The position numbers were made by a program, and so were the translations under genes. The notes under the pieces were generated by a model that worked only from the letters and a program-made list of their open reading frames with translations, ran no database searches and had not been told where the DNA came from. Shown in pieces: positions 51,993 through 60,952 of a DNA stretch of 64,000 bases; the stretch's first letter is position 1; the number at the start of each line of letters is the position of its first letter. The stretch is from Tahibacter sp042701255 (GTDB lineage Bacteria; Pseudomonadota; Gammaproteobacteria; Xanthomonadales; Rhodanobacteraceae), in assembly GCF_042701255.1 (NCBI RefSeq), contig NZ_CP170554.1:124001-188000 (forward strand), written 5' to 3'.

Positions 51993-52703
51993 CTACGGTT
52001 CGTAGCGATAGTGTCCGGTGATCGGGTACTCGAACAACGCGTCTTCGATCTGCGTGCCGGCGCCGATGTTGTGCACGATCAGCGGACGGCCGTTGCGGCG
52101 CTGCGCCGTGACCAGGCCGATGTGCGGCAGGTTGCCCGGCAGCATCCAGGTCACGATGTCGCCGGGCGCGTAGATCGCGGCATCGCTCTGGCTCAGCTTC
52201 AGACTGCGGCCGTGCCGCACGAAGAAAGTCGCGAGATTCGGCACGCGGCGGTGATCGATGTTGCGGTCCGGACCGCGCAGTCCCCAGAGCTTGGGATAGG
52301 CAGACCAGTTCGCGCGCATGTCCTCGTGCACGCGCTGCTGCAGGTCGACGCCGAGCGCGCGATAGGCGCGGATCACGACGTCGGTGCAGACGCCGCGCTG
52401 CAGCGGCACGTCGCCGCCGGGATAGGCGATGCGCGCATAGGCCGCGTCGTAATGCAGGGTGACGCCGACCTGTCCCGCGGCTGCATCGAGCAAGCCGGCC
52501 GGAAACGCCGCCGGCGCTGCGACGGCCGGCAATACGGGCAGCAGCACCGCGAGCACGATGCAAAGGATCGGGCGATCGACGCGGCGCCGCGGCCTCCCGC
52601 CGTCGATGCTGTTGCGGTCAGCACCGATACGATCGATGCACGCAGGATCGACGCTCCTGCCGACGGCGCCCGCGCGATCGGCATTTCCGCCGACCGCACT
52701 CAT
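51993..52703 (-). CDS. DUF1287 family exported protein
   Basis: 236 aa. A polar N-terminus and a hydrophobic segment (about residues 47-65, ILCIVLAVLLPVLPAVAA) are followed by the DUF1287 domain: HYDAAYARIAYPGGDVPLQRGVCTDVVIRAYRALGVDLQ, DHRRVPNLATFFVRHG, and GDIVTWMLPGNLPHIGLV. The conserved Cys (GVCTD) and His suggest a papain/NlpC-like amidase fold acting in the periplasm. The ATG overlaps the hydrolase stop (ATGA, 52700-52703). A later start nearer the hydrophobic segment is possible. Confidence 0.85.
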   Translation of the reverse strand: MSAVGGNADRAGAVGRSVDPACIDRIGADRNSIDGGRPRRRVDRPILCIVLAVLLPVLPAVAAPAAFPAGLLDAAAGQVGVTLHYDAAYARIAYPGGDVPLQRGVCTDVVIRAYRALGVDLQQRVHEDMRANWSAYPKLWGLRGPDRNIDHRRVPNLATFFVRHGRSLKLSQSDAAIYAPGDIVTWMLPGNLPHIGLVTAQRRNGRPLIVHNIGAGTQIEDALFEYPITGHYRYEP

Positions 52704-53542
52704 GGCGACGAAACCTTTGCCGGCAGTACGCCCTGCGCACGCAGGAAATCGCCGATCAGGCGGGCGAAGTCGCGCGTGAAATACGCGCAGTCGTTGTGGC
52801 CGCAGGCTTCGCGATACAAGGTCGTGCGCGGCGAGGCCGCGGCCATCTTGCGTGCGTGCGCCGGCGGAATCAGGCCGTCGTTGTCGCCGTGCATCAGCAG
52901 CACCGCCTGCGGAAACGCGGCAACGCGCGCGGCCGAATCGAAGCGGTCGCGCACCAGCCAGGCCGGCAGCAGGCGGTCGTTGGCGAGATCGGCCATCGAG
53001 GCGAACGTCGACAGCAGCATCAACGCCGCCAGCGGGCGATGGCGCGTGAGCTCGGCGGCCGACGCGCCGCCGATCGAGCGGCCGAGCGCGACGATGCGCC
53101 CGGCATCGACCGCCGGCTGCCGCGCGAGCCAGTCGTAGGCCGCCGTCGAGGCTTCGACGAGGCTGTCGAATTCCGGTGCGCCGTCGGCGCCGTCGTAGCC
53201 GGGCAGCTCGACGAGCAGCACGTGCAGACCTGCCGCGCGCAGCGCGTCGAATCCGCCGAGATGCTGCTCTATCGTTTCGCCGTTGCCGTGGAAGAACAGC
53301 AGGGCCGGCGCCGGCGTCGCGGTCGCTGCCGGCAGGAATACGCCGCGCGCCCGGCCGTAGGATACGGGTACCTCGACCAGCTGCGCCGGTGCCGTCAGTA
53401 CGGCCTGAAACGGATGAGGCGCGCCGGCCAGCGGGAACAACAGCTGGCGCTGCGCGGTATAGAAAAGCGCCGCATAGCCGGCGTAGGCCAGCACCGCCAG
53501 CAGCACGACACCGACAGCCGCGCGTTTCCACAGTCGCTTCAT
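52700..53542 (-). CDS. membrane-anchored alpha/beta hydrolase
   Basis: 280 aa. An N-terminal membrane anchor (about residues 7-27) is followed by an alpha/beta hydrolase core with oxyanion FFHGNGET, nucleophile elbow GRSIGG, acid in MHGDNDGLIP and His in ACGHNDC. It resembles YfhR/Bem46-type hydrolases facing the periplasm. Start ATG 53542. Cotranscribed with the overlapping DUF1287 gene; divergent from the YiiX-like gene. Confidence 0.85.
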   Translation of the reverse strand: MKRLWKRAAVGVVLLAVLAYAGYAALFYTAQRQLLFPLAGAPHPFQAVLTAPAQLVEVPVSYGRARGVFLPAATATPAPALLFFHGNGETIEQHLGGFDALRAAGLHVLLVELPGYDGADGAPEFDSLVEASTAAYDWLARQPAVDAGRIVALGRSIGGASAAELTRHRPLAALMLLSTFASMADLANDRLLPAWLVRDRFDSAARVAAFPQAVLLMHGDNDGLIPPAHARKMAAASPRTTLYREACGHNDCAYFTRDFARLIGDFLRAQGVLPAKVSSP

Positions 53543-53566
53543 CGCCCGCAATCCTCGGAAAGAATC

Positions 53567-54271
53567 ATGAACCCGCAGTCTGTTCATCGTAATCCGGTCA
53601 CGCAGCGGCGCAGCCGGCTCCTGCTGCTGTGCGTCGCCGCCGCACCGATGATAGTCACGCCCTTCAGCGCCGCCTCCGCTGCCGCTGCCACTACCGCCAG
53701 TGCATCCGCACCCGCCGCCGCCTCACCGGCACTGCGCGACGGCGACATCATCTTCCACACCTCGCGCTCGAGTCAGAGCGCCGCGATCCAGCGCGCGACG
53801 CATTCGCGCTACAGCCATATGGGCCTGATCCTGCATCGTCAAGGCAAGCCCTATGTCTTCGAAGCCGTCGCCACAGTCAGGTTCACGCCGCTCGCCCAAT
53901 GGACCGCGCGCGGAGCCGGCGGCCACTACGTGGTCAAGCGCTGGCGCGACGCCGACACGCGCCTCGACGCCGCCGGCGCCACACGCCTGCGCAATGCCGC
54001 GCAGGCGCTGGCCGGCAAACCCTACGACCTGACGTTCGAATGGTCGGACGCGCGCATCTACTGTTCCGAGCTGGTCTGGAAAGCCTACGAGCGCGCGTTC
54101 GGTCTGAAGCTCGGCGAAACGCAGCGGCTCGGCGACTTCGACCTGAGCGATCCGATCGTCGCCGCCAAGCTGCGCGAACGCTACGGCATGAAGCTGCCGC
54201 TGCAGGAACCGGTGATCTCGCCGCAGGCGATGTTCGACAGTGCGGAGCTGGTGCTGGTCAGCGAACGGTGA
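53567..54271 (+). CDS. YiiX/YebB-like NlpC/P60 (permuted) hydrolase
   Basis: 234 aa. A signal peptide (hydrophobic 18-45) and an Ala/Ser linker are followed by a permuted papain fold: GDIIFHT, catalytic His in THSRYSHMGLIL, and catalytic Cys in RIYCSELVWKAY. YiiX-type proteins are predicted thiol peptidases or amidases of the envelope. Start at 53567 with GGAAAG upstream; 24 bp from the divergent hydrolase start, so the promoters overlap. Confidence 0.88.
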   Translation: MNPQSVHRNPVTQRRSRLLLLCVAAAPMIVTPFSAASAAAATTASASAPAAASPALRDGDIIFHTSRSSQSAAIQRATHSRYSHMGLILHRQGKPYVFEAVATVRFTPLAQWTARGAGGHYVVKRWRDADTRLDAAGATRLRNAAQALAGKPYDLTFEWSDARIYCSELVWKAYERAFGLKLGETQRLGDFDLSDPIVAAKLRERYGMKLPLQEPVISPQAMFDSAELVLVSER

Positions 54272-54356
54272 GCGGTGTGGCGTCGCACGATTCGGTAGAA
54301 CCTGCGTTTCTGAACAGCGACTTCCATCCTGCGGAGCAACCCCATCCCCACCCATG

Positions 54357-54380
54357 CCCTCCCCTTGAAGGGGAGGGTTT
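54357..54380 (+). terminator. palindromic hairpin with short T-run
   Basis: CCCTCCCC and GGGGAGGG (8-bp arms, loop TTGAA) followed by TTTT, 85 bp after the YiiX-like gene. It may terminate that transcript and belongs to the same CCTCCCC-type repeat family as the element at 51801-51950. Confidence 0.5.
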
Positions 54381-54409
54381 TCCAGCCCGCACGGGATTCT
54401 GTCGGGACA

Positions 54410-56251
54410 TCAGTCGCTGACGACGGCGATTTCCGCGCGGCGCTCGCCCTGCTTGAGCCGCCGCGCGGTGTCGACGAGGCGCACGAACTCGGCGCGATAG
54501 CCGTCCGCATCGGCGCTGCCGACGTCACCGGCGCCGCGCGCGAGTGCGGCGATGCGGTCGAGATTGAAGTCGCCGAGATGCGTGCCGCCGCGCAGGCTGT
54601 CGGCGAACGCGACGACGGCCGCGGCGAAGCGCAGGCGCGGGCTCGCCGTGGCCTGCAGTTCGCTGCGATGCAGCGGGCGCTCGATCAGCCGGCTCACGTC
54701 CGCGTCGGGCTGCTTGTAGCGCAGCTTGACGAACGCGAGCTCGTCGGCGGCCGCGGTCTTCGTTGCGGTCTTGTCGCCGCCGTAGCGCAGCGGATCGACC
54801 TGCGCGCCGCCGTCGCCGACCAGGGTCAGCTCGTACAGCGCGGTCACGTCGTGGCCGGCGCCGATCTCGCCGGCGTCGATCTTGTCGTTGTTGAAATCCT
54901 CGCGGCGCAGCTGACGGTTCTCGTAGCCGATCAGGCGGTATTCGGCGACCGCGGCCGGATTGAACTCGATCTGGATCTTCACGTCCTTGGCGATCGTGTA
55001 CAAGGTGCCGCCGGCTTCGGCGACGAGCACCTTGCGCGCCTCGTCCAGCGAGTCGATGTAGGCGTGGTTGCCGTTGCCGACGTCGGCGAGCTGCTCGGCC
55101 AGCTGTTCGTTGTAGTTGCCGGCGCCGAAGCCCAGGGTCGTCAGCGCGACGCCGTTCTCGCGCTCGCGTGCGACCAGCGTCTTCAGCGCCGTGTCGTCGG
55201 TGGTGCCGACGTTGAAGTCACCGTCGGTCGCGAGCACGACGCGATTGACGCCGCCCCGCACGAGATTCTGCCGCGCGACCGAATAGGCCAGCTGTATGCC
55301 GGCGCCGCCGTTGGTCGAGCCGCCGGCGCTGAGCCCGTCCAGCGCATCGATGATCTTCTGGTGCAGGTCGCCCGGCGTCGGCGGCAGCACGAGACCGGCG
55401 CTGCCCGCATAGGTCACGATGGACACGCGATCCTGCACGCGCAGGTTCGGCACCATCTGCTTGAACGCGTCGACGAGCAGCGGCAGCTTGTCGGCCGAGT
55501 ACATCGAGCCCGAGGTGTCGATCAGGAACACGAGGTTCGACGGCGGCAGGTCGCTGGTCGGCAGCTCGTAGCCCTTGATGCCAACGAGCAGCAGCTTGCG
55601 CTGCGCATTCCACGGCGCCGCGGCGAGCTCGGTGGTCACGCTGAACGGCGTGTCGCGCGTGGTCGGCGGCGTATAGCCGTAGTCGAAGTAGTTGAGGAAT
55701 TCCTCGGCGCGCACCGCATCGGCCGGCGGCAGCTGATTGGCGACGAGCATGCGCCGCACGTTCGTATAGCTGCCGGTGTCGACGTCGATCGAGAACGTGG
55801 ACACCGGATTCTGCGCGGTGATCTGCAGCGGATTGTCGGCGTGGTCCTGATAGCGCTCGGTATTGGCCGGCTGGCTGAAGGCCGGCGCCGTCGCACCGGT
55901 GGCCAACGCGTTGGCGATAGGCGGCTTCATTACGGCGTACGCCACTTTAGCCGGCGGCGGTGGCGGCGCGGCCGGTGCCGCCGGCGCTTCCCGCATCACG
56001 ACGGGGCTGGTCGTGTTTGCCTGCGCACGGCCGTCTGCGTTGTCGGAACGGACGGACTTTTCGAAATCGTCGCGGGTTTCGGCCTTCTTGTCTTTGCCGA
56101 TGGTGTCGGCCTCGGCGATGCGTTGCGGCGCCTGCTGCGCTTCTTCCTGGTGCACCGCGCCCTCGGGCGTCGTCGTGGACTTGGGCGCGCAGGCCGCAAG
56201 TCCCAGGGTCAGGGCAACGCTGATCGCTACGGTGAGGCGGGTGCTGCGCAT
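54410..56251 (-). CDS. VWA domain lipoprotein, YfbK family
   Basis: 613 aa. Lipobox LAAC after a clear signal peptide. A disordered Pro/Ala segment (to about 110), the vWF_A N-terminal domain with ENPxxTFSIDVDTGSY-type sequence (NPVSTFSIDVDTGSYTNVRRML), a VWA domain with intact MIDAS LIDTSGSM, and the C-terminal DUF3520-type domain (LGDFNLDRIAALA) follow. Envelope protein of unknown role, widespread in proteobacteria. ATG 56251; longer open sequence upstream lies in the divergent gene's region. Confidence 0.9.
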   Translation of the reverse strand: MRSTRLTVAISVALTLGLAACAPKSTTTPEGAVHQEEAQQAPQRIAEADTIGKDKKAETRDDFEKSVRSDNADGRAQANTTSPVVMREAPAAPAAPPPPPAKVAYAVMKPPIANALATGATAPAFSQPANTERYQDHADNPLQITAQNPVSTFSIDVDTGSYTNVRRMLVANQLPPADAVRAEEFLNYFDYGYTPPTTRDTPFSVTTELAAAPWNAQRKLLLVGIKGYELPTSDLPPSNLVFLIDTSGSMYSADKLPLLVDAFKQMVPNLRVQDRVSIVTYAGSAGLVLPPTPGDLHQKIIDALDGLSAGGSTNGGAGIQLAYSVARQNLVRGGVNRVVLATDGDFNVGTTDDTALKTLVARERENGVALTTLGFGAGNYNEQLAEQLADVGNGNHAYIDSLDEARKVLVAEAGGTLYTIAKDVKIQIEFNPAAVAEYRLIGYENRQLRREDFNNDKIDAGEIGAGHDVTALYELTLVGDGGAQVDPLRYGGDKTATKTAAADELAFVKLRYKQPDADVSRLIERPLHRSELQATASPRLRFAAAVVAFADSLRGGTHLGDFNLDRIAALARGAGDVGSADADGYRAEFVRLVDTARRLKQGERRAEIAVVSD

Positions 56252-56381
56252 GATCGTGCTCCGTCGTCGGGGTGAATGGCGCAGCCTGCAACGGCGGCTC
56301 CGCGACGGCGGGGTTAGCGTTTTCTCGACGGCGGCGGCGCTACCCTTGGCCGGCCCTTTCCGGGCTATGGGAGGCACGCTC

Positions 56382-56993
56382 ATGAATCGATTCACGACAG
56401 TCGCAGTGAGTGCGTTGACGGCAGTGGCGGCAGTGGCTGCCCAGGCCGAGGACAAGAAGCCGGCGGCCGCGCCGGCGTTGAGCGCCGAACAGCAGGCGCA
56501 GATGGCCGCGTTCGAGAAGGTCAGCACACCCGGCCCCGAGCACGAGCAGCTGGCCTATTTCGTCGGCAGCTGGACCGCGAAGACCCAGGTCTGGCAGGAC
56601 CCCAAGGCGCCGCCGGAGGAAACCACCGGCACGTCCAAGGGTGCGGCGATCTATGGCGGCCGCTACGTGGCCATCACCTACGACGGCAGCTTCGGGGGCC
56701 AGCCGTTCACGGGCCAGGGCCTGTTCGGCTTCGACAAGCTGCGCGGGAAATTCCTGAATACCTGGACGGACTCGATGTCGACGAGCTTCTGGCTGGCCTG
56801 GGGCGACTACGACAAGGCCACGAACGCCTGGACCTTCCACGGCGAGATGCCCGACCTGATGAAGCCCAGGACGATGGTGAAAGTGCGCCAGGTCATCCGC
56901 ATCCACGACCCGAACCGCTACACCTTCGACTGGTACGAGACGCGCGGCGGCAAGGAAGCGCACACGATGAACATCGACTACCGGCGTCAGTGA
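56382..56993 (+). CDS. DUF1579 family exported protein
   Basis: 203 aa. The signal peptide ends AQA before EDKK. The DUF1579 body contains GPEHEQLAYFVGSWTAKTQVWQ, GRYVAITYDGSFGGQPFTGQGLFGFDKLRGKF and WTFHGEMPDL, a lipocalin-like beta structure. Periplasmic or secreted; function unknown. GGGAGG sits 7 nt before the ATG. Divergent from the VWA lipoprotein gene (131 bp between starts). Confidence 0.88.
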   Translation: MNRFTTVAVSALTAVAAVAAQAEDKKPAAAPALSAEQQAQMAAFEKVSTPGPEHEQLAYFVGSWTAKTQVWQDPKAPPEETTGTSKGAAIYGGRYVAITYDGSFGGQPFTGQGLFGFDKLRGKFLNTWTDSMSTSFWLAWGDYDKATNAWTFHGEMPDLMKPRTMVKVRQVIRIHDPNRYTFDWYETRGGKEAHTMNIDYRRQ

Positions 56994-57056
56994 CGCGCGC
57001 GAAAAGAACAGCGACCGGGACCGCGCCTTCGGCGATGATCCCGGCCGCTGCGGGGC

Positions 57057-57746
57057 TTACTGGCCGAAACGGTAAGCGAGGTTCAGCGACACGAAGTCGA
57101 TATGGTCGAAGCGGCCGTTGCCGTCGTTCGTGAGCGCGAAGCGGCGGCCGGCATCGGTGTAGCGGTCCCAGTCCAGACGCACGTCCCAGCTCGGCGTCAC
57201 GCGCACGTTCAGGCCGAGGCCGTAGGTCAGCTTGGTATTGCTGCCGCTGTTGCTGAAGCGGTGCGGCTGGCCGTCGGCGCCGGTGCCGATCTCGGAGTAG
57301 TCGACCTGGGCGTTGTAGGCGCCGACGCGCAGGATGCCCGAGGTGCGCTGGTTGAAGTCGAGCTCGCCGAACACGGTGGCGCTGGGGCCGGCGATCTCGT
57401 AGCGGCCGTCGATGGTCGCGTCGGCATTGGTCAGCGGCACCTGCGAATGCAGCACGTAATGGCTGTCGACCTGGCCGAAATCGACCCAGGCGAACTCGAC
57501 GCCGAGCCACGGCAGGAAGCGGTAGCCGCCGAACAGCTTCCAGGCATTGTCGGTGTCGTCGGTCAGGCGGCCCGAAACGAAGGCGTAGCCCGGATCGTTG
57601 GTGTAGGCGGAACGGATCTGTCCGGTCAGCGAATCGTCGTAGCGCGCCTGGCCGATGCCGCCGCCGACGTAGAAACCGGGGTCGGCGGCGTGAGCGGCGC
57701 CGATGCCGGCGACAAGCAGGGTGGCGCAGAGTAGTTTTTTCAACAT
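57057..57746 (-). CDS. OmpA-type small beta-barrel outer membrane protein
   Basis: 229 aa. The signal peptide ends AAHA before ADPGFYVGGGIGQARYDDS. The mature part is an eight-stranded barrel with alternating aromatic and hydrophobic residues (WKLFGGYRFLPWLGVEFAWVDFG) and ends LNLAYRFGQ. It matches the OmpA-like or porin-family (OMP_b-brl) domain without a peptidoglycan-binding part. GGAG precedes the ATG at 57746. Upstream lies a 620-bp non-coding stretch with an array of hairpins that could shape its mRNA leader. Confidence 0.86.
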   Translation of the reverse strand: MLKKLLCATLLVAGIGAAHAADPGFYVGGGIGQARYDDSLTGQIRSAYTNDPGYAFVSGRLTDDTDNAWKLFGGYRFLPWLGVEFAWVDFGQVDSHYVLHSQVPLTNADATIDGRYEIAGPSATVFGELDFNQRTSGILRVGAYNAQVDYSEIGTGADGQPHRFSNSGSNTKLTYGLGLNVRVTPSWDVRLDWDRYTDAGRRFALTNDGNGRFDHIDFVSLNLAYRFGQ

Positions 57747-58366
57747 TGTCGCTATCTCCAATTTGGTGAAGCCCGGCGCACCGGCGACGCCCCTGGCCGT
57801 CCCACGGCCGCTGACCGCCGAGACCGCCTCCCATTCGGGAACCTCGAAAAAACGTCGTTCCGACGATTTTTCGAGTCGACGAGTCCGGCACAGGTCCGGA
57901 CTCGTCTCCGCTGATCAAGCGCATACGCGCTCGATCGCGAGCGGCACGTTGCCGTGCCGCGGGTACCTCGACGTTGCTCGAGATACCCCTTTGCGGCCGG
58001 CCGCACGCTAGCACACGACATCCGCCGGCGCATGGCCCAGGCGACGTCGCGAACTCGCGTCCGCGCCGCTTTTTCCCGCGTTTTCCGGCACCGAATTTGA
58101 CGAATCGCCGGGCCCCTGACGATCGCAGGCTGCCGCAGAATCCTCGGCGATGCAGACGGCGGCCTGCGGGTGCACACTCACGGGAGCACTCCGGGCCGTC
58201 GCCTGCATCGCCGCGATTCACTGCGCATCCTTGCGCAACGTCGGCGACACGACGTACTTCCACCGCCTATGACGCACGGTCCGCGCATTTCCCCCAAAAC
58301 GCCGGCGGACAGACGCCGATGGCATCATGGCCGCGCCGTCCTGCGCCGCGCCGATTCAGGAATGTC
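57747..58366. other. 620-bp non-coding divergent region
   Basis: This separates the beta-barrel protein gene (minus) and ygiD (plus). The proximal part holds the hairpin array at 57844-58005. The remaining ~360 bp toward ygiD show no repeat or gene I can support. Confidence 0.45.
57844..58005. repeat. array of six consecutive hairpin-forming inverted repeats
   Basis: Stem pairs in order: TCGAAAAAACGTCG/CGACGATTTTTCGA (57844-57874, one mismatch); GACGAGTCCGG/CCGGACTCGTC (57878-57906, perfect); GATCAAGCGC/GCGCTCGATC (57913-57936, one mismatch); GCGGCACG/CGTGCCGC (57941-57960, perfect, loop TTGC); GGGTACCTCGA/TCGAGATACCC (57961-57988, one mismatch); TGCGGCCGGCCGCA (57992-58005, perfect palindrome). 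Sequences differ from one another, but the format repeats. No coding potential. Confidence 0.75.
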
Positions 58367-59170
58367 ATGAACACCGCCACCCGACAGCCCGTACTGTTCA
58401 TCGGCCACGGTTCACCGATGAATGCGATCGAACGCAACGTCTGGAGCGAGGCGTTCCGCGCGCTCGGCGCCGGCCTCGACAAGCCGCGCGCCGTGCTCGC
58501 GATCTCGGCGCACTGGTTTCTGCCGGGCAGCTGGGTCACGGCGCAGCCGGCGCCGGTCACGATCCACGATTTCTCGGGCTTCCCGCCGCAGCTGCATGCC
58601 GTGCGCTATCCGGCGCCCGGCGATCCCGCGCTCGCGGCCGCGATCGCCGGGGCCAGCGCCGGGCAGATCCGCACGACGACCGAATGGGGCCTGGACCACG
58701 GCAGCTGGAGCGTGCTCTGCCATCTGTTCCCCGACGCCGACGTGCCCGTGGTCCAGCTCAGCATCGACCAGCGCGCGACGCCGGCGCAGCACGCGCGCCT
58801 CGGCGCGCTGCTCGCACCGCTGCGCGATCAGGGTGTGCTGATCCTCGGCAGCGGCAATATCGTGCACAACCTCGGTCACGCGTTCCGCGCCTGGCGCGCC
58901 GGCGAACGCGCGACGCCGGACTGGGCCACCGATTTCGATGCGGCGATGGCCGAGGGCCTGCGCGGCGCCGATCGTGTCGCCAGTGTCGTGACCGCGCTGG
59001 ACCGACCCGATGCGGCGCTGGCCCATCCGACGCCGGAACATTTCCTGCCGCTGATCTACGCGGCGGCCGCGAGCGACGCCGGCGACGAGGTCGACTTCCC
59101 GATCGAAGGCTTCGACATGGCCTCGCTGTCGATGCGCAGCGTGCGTTTCCGGCCGTGCCCGGCAGCCTGA
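58367..59170 (+). CDS. ygiD: YgiD-type class III extradiol ring-cleavage dioxygenase
   Basis: 267 aa. The metal-binding His in LFIGHGSPMNAIE (H14), ISAHWFLPGSWVT, the EWGLDHGSWSVL loop and GSGNIVHNLGHA match LigB-superfamily 4,5-DOPA-extradiol-dioxygenase proteins (E. coli YgiD). They open catechol rings in the cytosol; the natural substrate is uncertain. The ATG at 58367 begins the conserved region. Confidence 0.92.
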   Translation: MNTATRQPVLFIGHGSPMNAIERNVWSEAFRALGAGLDKPRAVLAISAHWFLPGSWVTAQPAPVTIHDFSGFPPQLHAVRYPAPGDPALAAAIAGASAGQIRTTTEWGLDHGSWSVLCHLFPDADVPVVQLSIDQRATPAQHARLGALLAPLRDQGVLILGSGNIVHNLGHAFRAWRAGERATPDWATDFDAAMAEGLRGADRVASVVTALDRPDAALAHPTPEHFLPLIYAAAASDAGDEVDFPIEGFDMASLSMRSVRFRPCPAA

Positions 59171-59221
59171 CGATCGCCACGCAAACCTGCCGCCGCGTGC
59201 GGCGCGGCGACATCAGCGCGG

Positions 59222-59797
59222 CTAGTTCCAGCGCGAGAACTGTGCCAGCAGCTCGCCGCGCGCGCAGTGTTCGACGAGCTGCTGCAGCCGGCGCTCGCGC
59301 GTGACCGCCTGCTTGGCGCCGGCGACCCAGTTGCAGCAGGCGCGCCGATACGACGCGGTCTGCGCATCGAAGAAACGCGCCGCTTCCGGCTCTGCATCGA
59401 GAACCGCGCGCGCCGCGGGTTCCAGCGCTTCGATGCGCCGCTCGTAACTGTAGACGCCGCTGCGTTCTTCGCGCCGCGCCGCAAACGCGGCCTCGCCGGC
59501 CGGCTGCACGCGGCCTTCCTGCCGGAGCTGTTCGAAACGCCGCAGATTGATCGTGCTCCAGATGCTGCCGGCACGCCGCGGCGTGAAGCGGATGCGGTAG
59601 CGCAGCTCGTCGACGCGCTGGCGCCGGCCGTCTATCCAGCCGTGGCACAACGCCTCGTCGACCGACTGCGGCCAGGTCAGGCTCGGCTTGCCGCTGCCGA
59701 CCTTGTGGAAGCCGACCCAGAGCTCGGTGCTGTCGGTATGGTGCCGTTCGAGCCAGCGACGAAACTCCGCGGGCGAGCGGAAATAGCGGGCTTCCAT
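59222..59797 (-). CDS. YdeI/OmpD-associated family protein
   Basis: 191 aa. Conserved segments RSPAEFRRWLERHH, ELWVGFHKVGSGKPSLTWPQSVDEALCHGWIDG and RFTPRRAGSIWSTINLRR define the family (YdeI-like). They are small cytosolic proteins, sometimes linked to stress or peptide resistance, without a firm activity. GGAGG 8 nt before the ATG at 59797 decides the start. Convergent with ygiD. Confidence 0.9.
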   Translation of the reverse strand: MEARYFRSPAEFRRWLERHHTDSTELWVGFHKVGSGKPSLTWPQSVDEALCHGWIDGRRQRVDELRYRIRFTPRRAGSIWSTINLRRFEQLRQEGRVQPAGEAAFAARREERSGVYSYERRIEALEPAARAVLDAEPEAARFFDAQTASYRRACCNWVAGAKQAVTRERRLQQLVEHCARGELLAQFSRWN

Positions 59798-59974
59798 CGC
59801 GATCGCCTCCGGCGGCATCGGGGCCGCGATCGTAGCAGCGCCGTCGCAATCGCCGCCGTACCGGGCGTCGCGCGTCAGGACTGCGCCAGGAACTGCCCGG
59901 ATTCGCCCGTGCTGCGCCGTCCGTCTGCCCGCCGCGAACGGCACCGTCACGGCTCCGTCCTGCGGAGTTCCGCC

Positions 59975-60856
59975 ATGTCGTTTCTCAAGCCCGCCGCGCG
60001 TCCGTGGCGCGCGACCGATTTCAGCTATTCGCGCGTCGCGTCCGAACCGTTCGATGCCGACCTGCTCTACATCCTGCGCACGACCGCGCTGGTCGAATCC
60101 CGCGCCGATCAGTACGGCGACTATCTGCGCGCCGTATTCGCCGAGCGCGGCGCACCCTGGCGCGACGCCGTCGATCAATGGAACCGCGAAGAGCGCGAAC
60201 ACGGCCGCGCGCTGCGCCGCCTGGCCGAAGCCGCCGGCGGCGGCTTCGCGTTCGAACGCGTCATGGACGCCTATCTCGACGGCGTCGCCTATCACGACTG
60301 CGACGGCCATTCGGTACGCGGCAGCATCGCCGGCGAGCTCGTCGCACGCTGCATCGTCGAAGCACTCGCCAGCACGTTCTATCGCGCACTGCGCGATACC
60401 TGCCGCGACGAGACCGGCCGCCAGATACTGCACACCCTCGCGCTCGACGAAGCGCGCCACTACGGCATGTTCAGAGCCCTGCTCGACGCCGAATGCGCGC
60501 AGCGCAAACTCACGCTCCGGCAGCGCCTGCGCGTGGGCCTGGGCCGCATGCTCGAACTCAGCGACGACCAGATCATGTTCGCCGCCTGGCTCGTCGACAC
60601 CCCAGCCGATACGCACTACCGGCGCAAGGCCATCGCGCGGCGCTACCAGGCCGCGCTGTATCCGCGCTACCGCTACGCGCATCTGTGCTTCGCCGCGCGG
60701 CTGATCTGTCCGGTGCTGTTCGGCCGGCGCAGCGCCGCGCTCGATCGCGGCTTCGCGGCAGTGCTCTGGCTCGGACTGAAACTGCGCGCCGCATTGAGCC
60801 GCGGCGCGCTCGTGCTGCCGCGCCGGCGCCGGCGTACGCAATGGCAGCCCGGCTGA
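59975..60856 (+). CDS. ferritin-like di-iron protein
   Basis: 293 aa. The helical bundle carries two candidate di-iron half-sites, NREEREHGRAL (ExxH, near residue 72) and LDEARHYGMF (ExxH, near 162), with further Glu residues in ALVESRADQYG and VEALASTFY. This is the pattern of acyl-ACP-desaturase-like or ferritin-like oxidases. Substrate unknown. The C-terminus is Arg-rich. GCGGAG precedes the ATG; gabT follows 96 bp later on the same strand. Confidence 0.78.
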   Translation: MSFLKPAARPWRATDFSYSRVASEPFDADLLYILRTTALVESRADQYGDYLRAVFAERGAPWRDAVDQWNREEREHGRALRRLAEAAGGGFAFERVMDAYLDGVAYHDCDGHSVRGSIAGELVARCIVEALASTFYRALRDTCRDETGRQILHTLALDEARHYGMFRALLDAECAQRKLTLRQRLRVGLGRMLELSDDQIMFAAWLVDTPADTHYRRKAIARRYQAALYPRYRYAHLCFAARLICPVLFGRRSAALDRGFAAVLWLGLKLRAALSRGALVLPRRRRRTQWQPG

Positions 60857-60952
60857 CGGCTGCGAAACCGTCTGGCTCCAAGCGTTGTTTTCATCTGGCC
60901 CTATGCCGGTCTGCGACGCGCTCGCAGTCTTTGCGGATCAAGGAGCCCCGCC

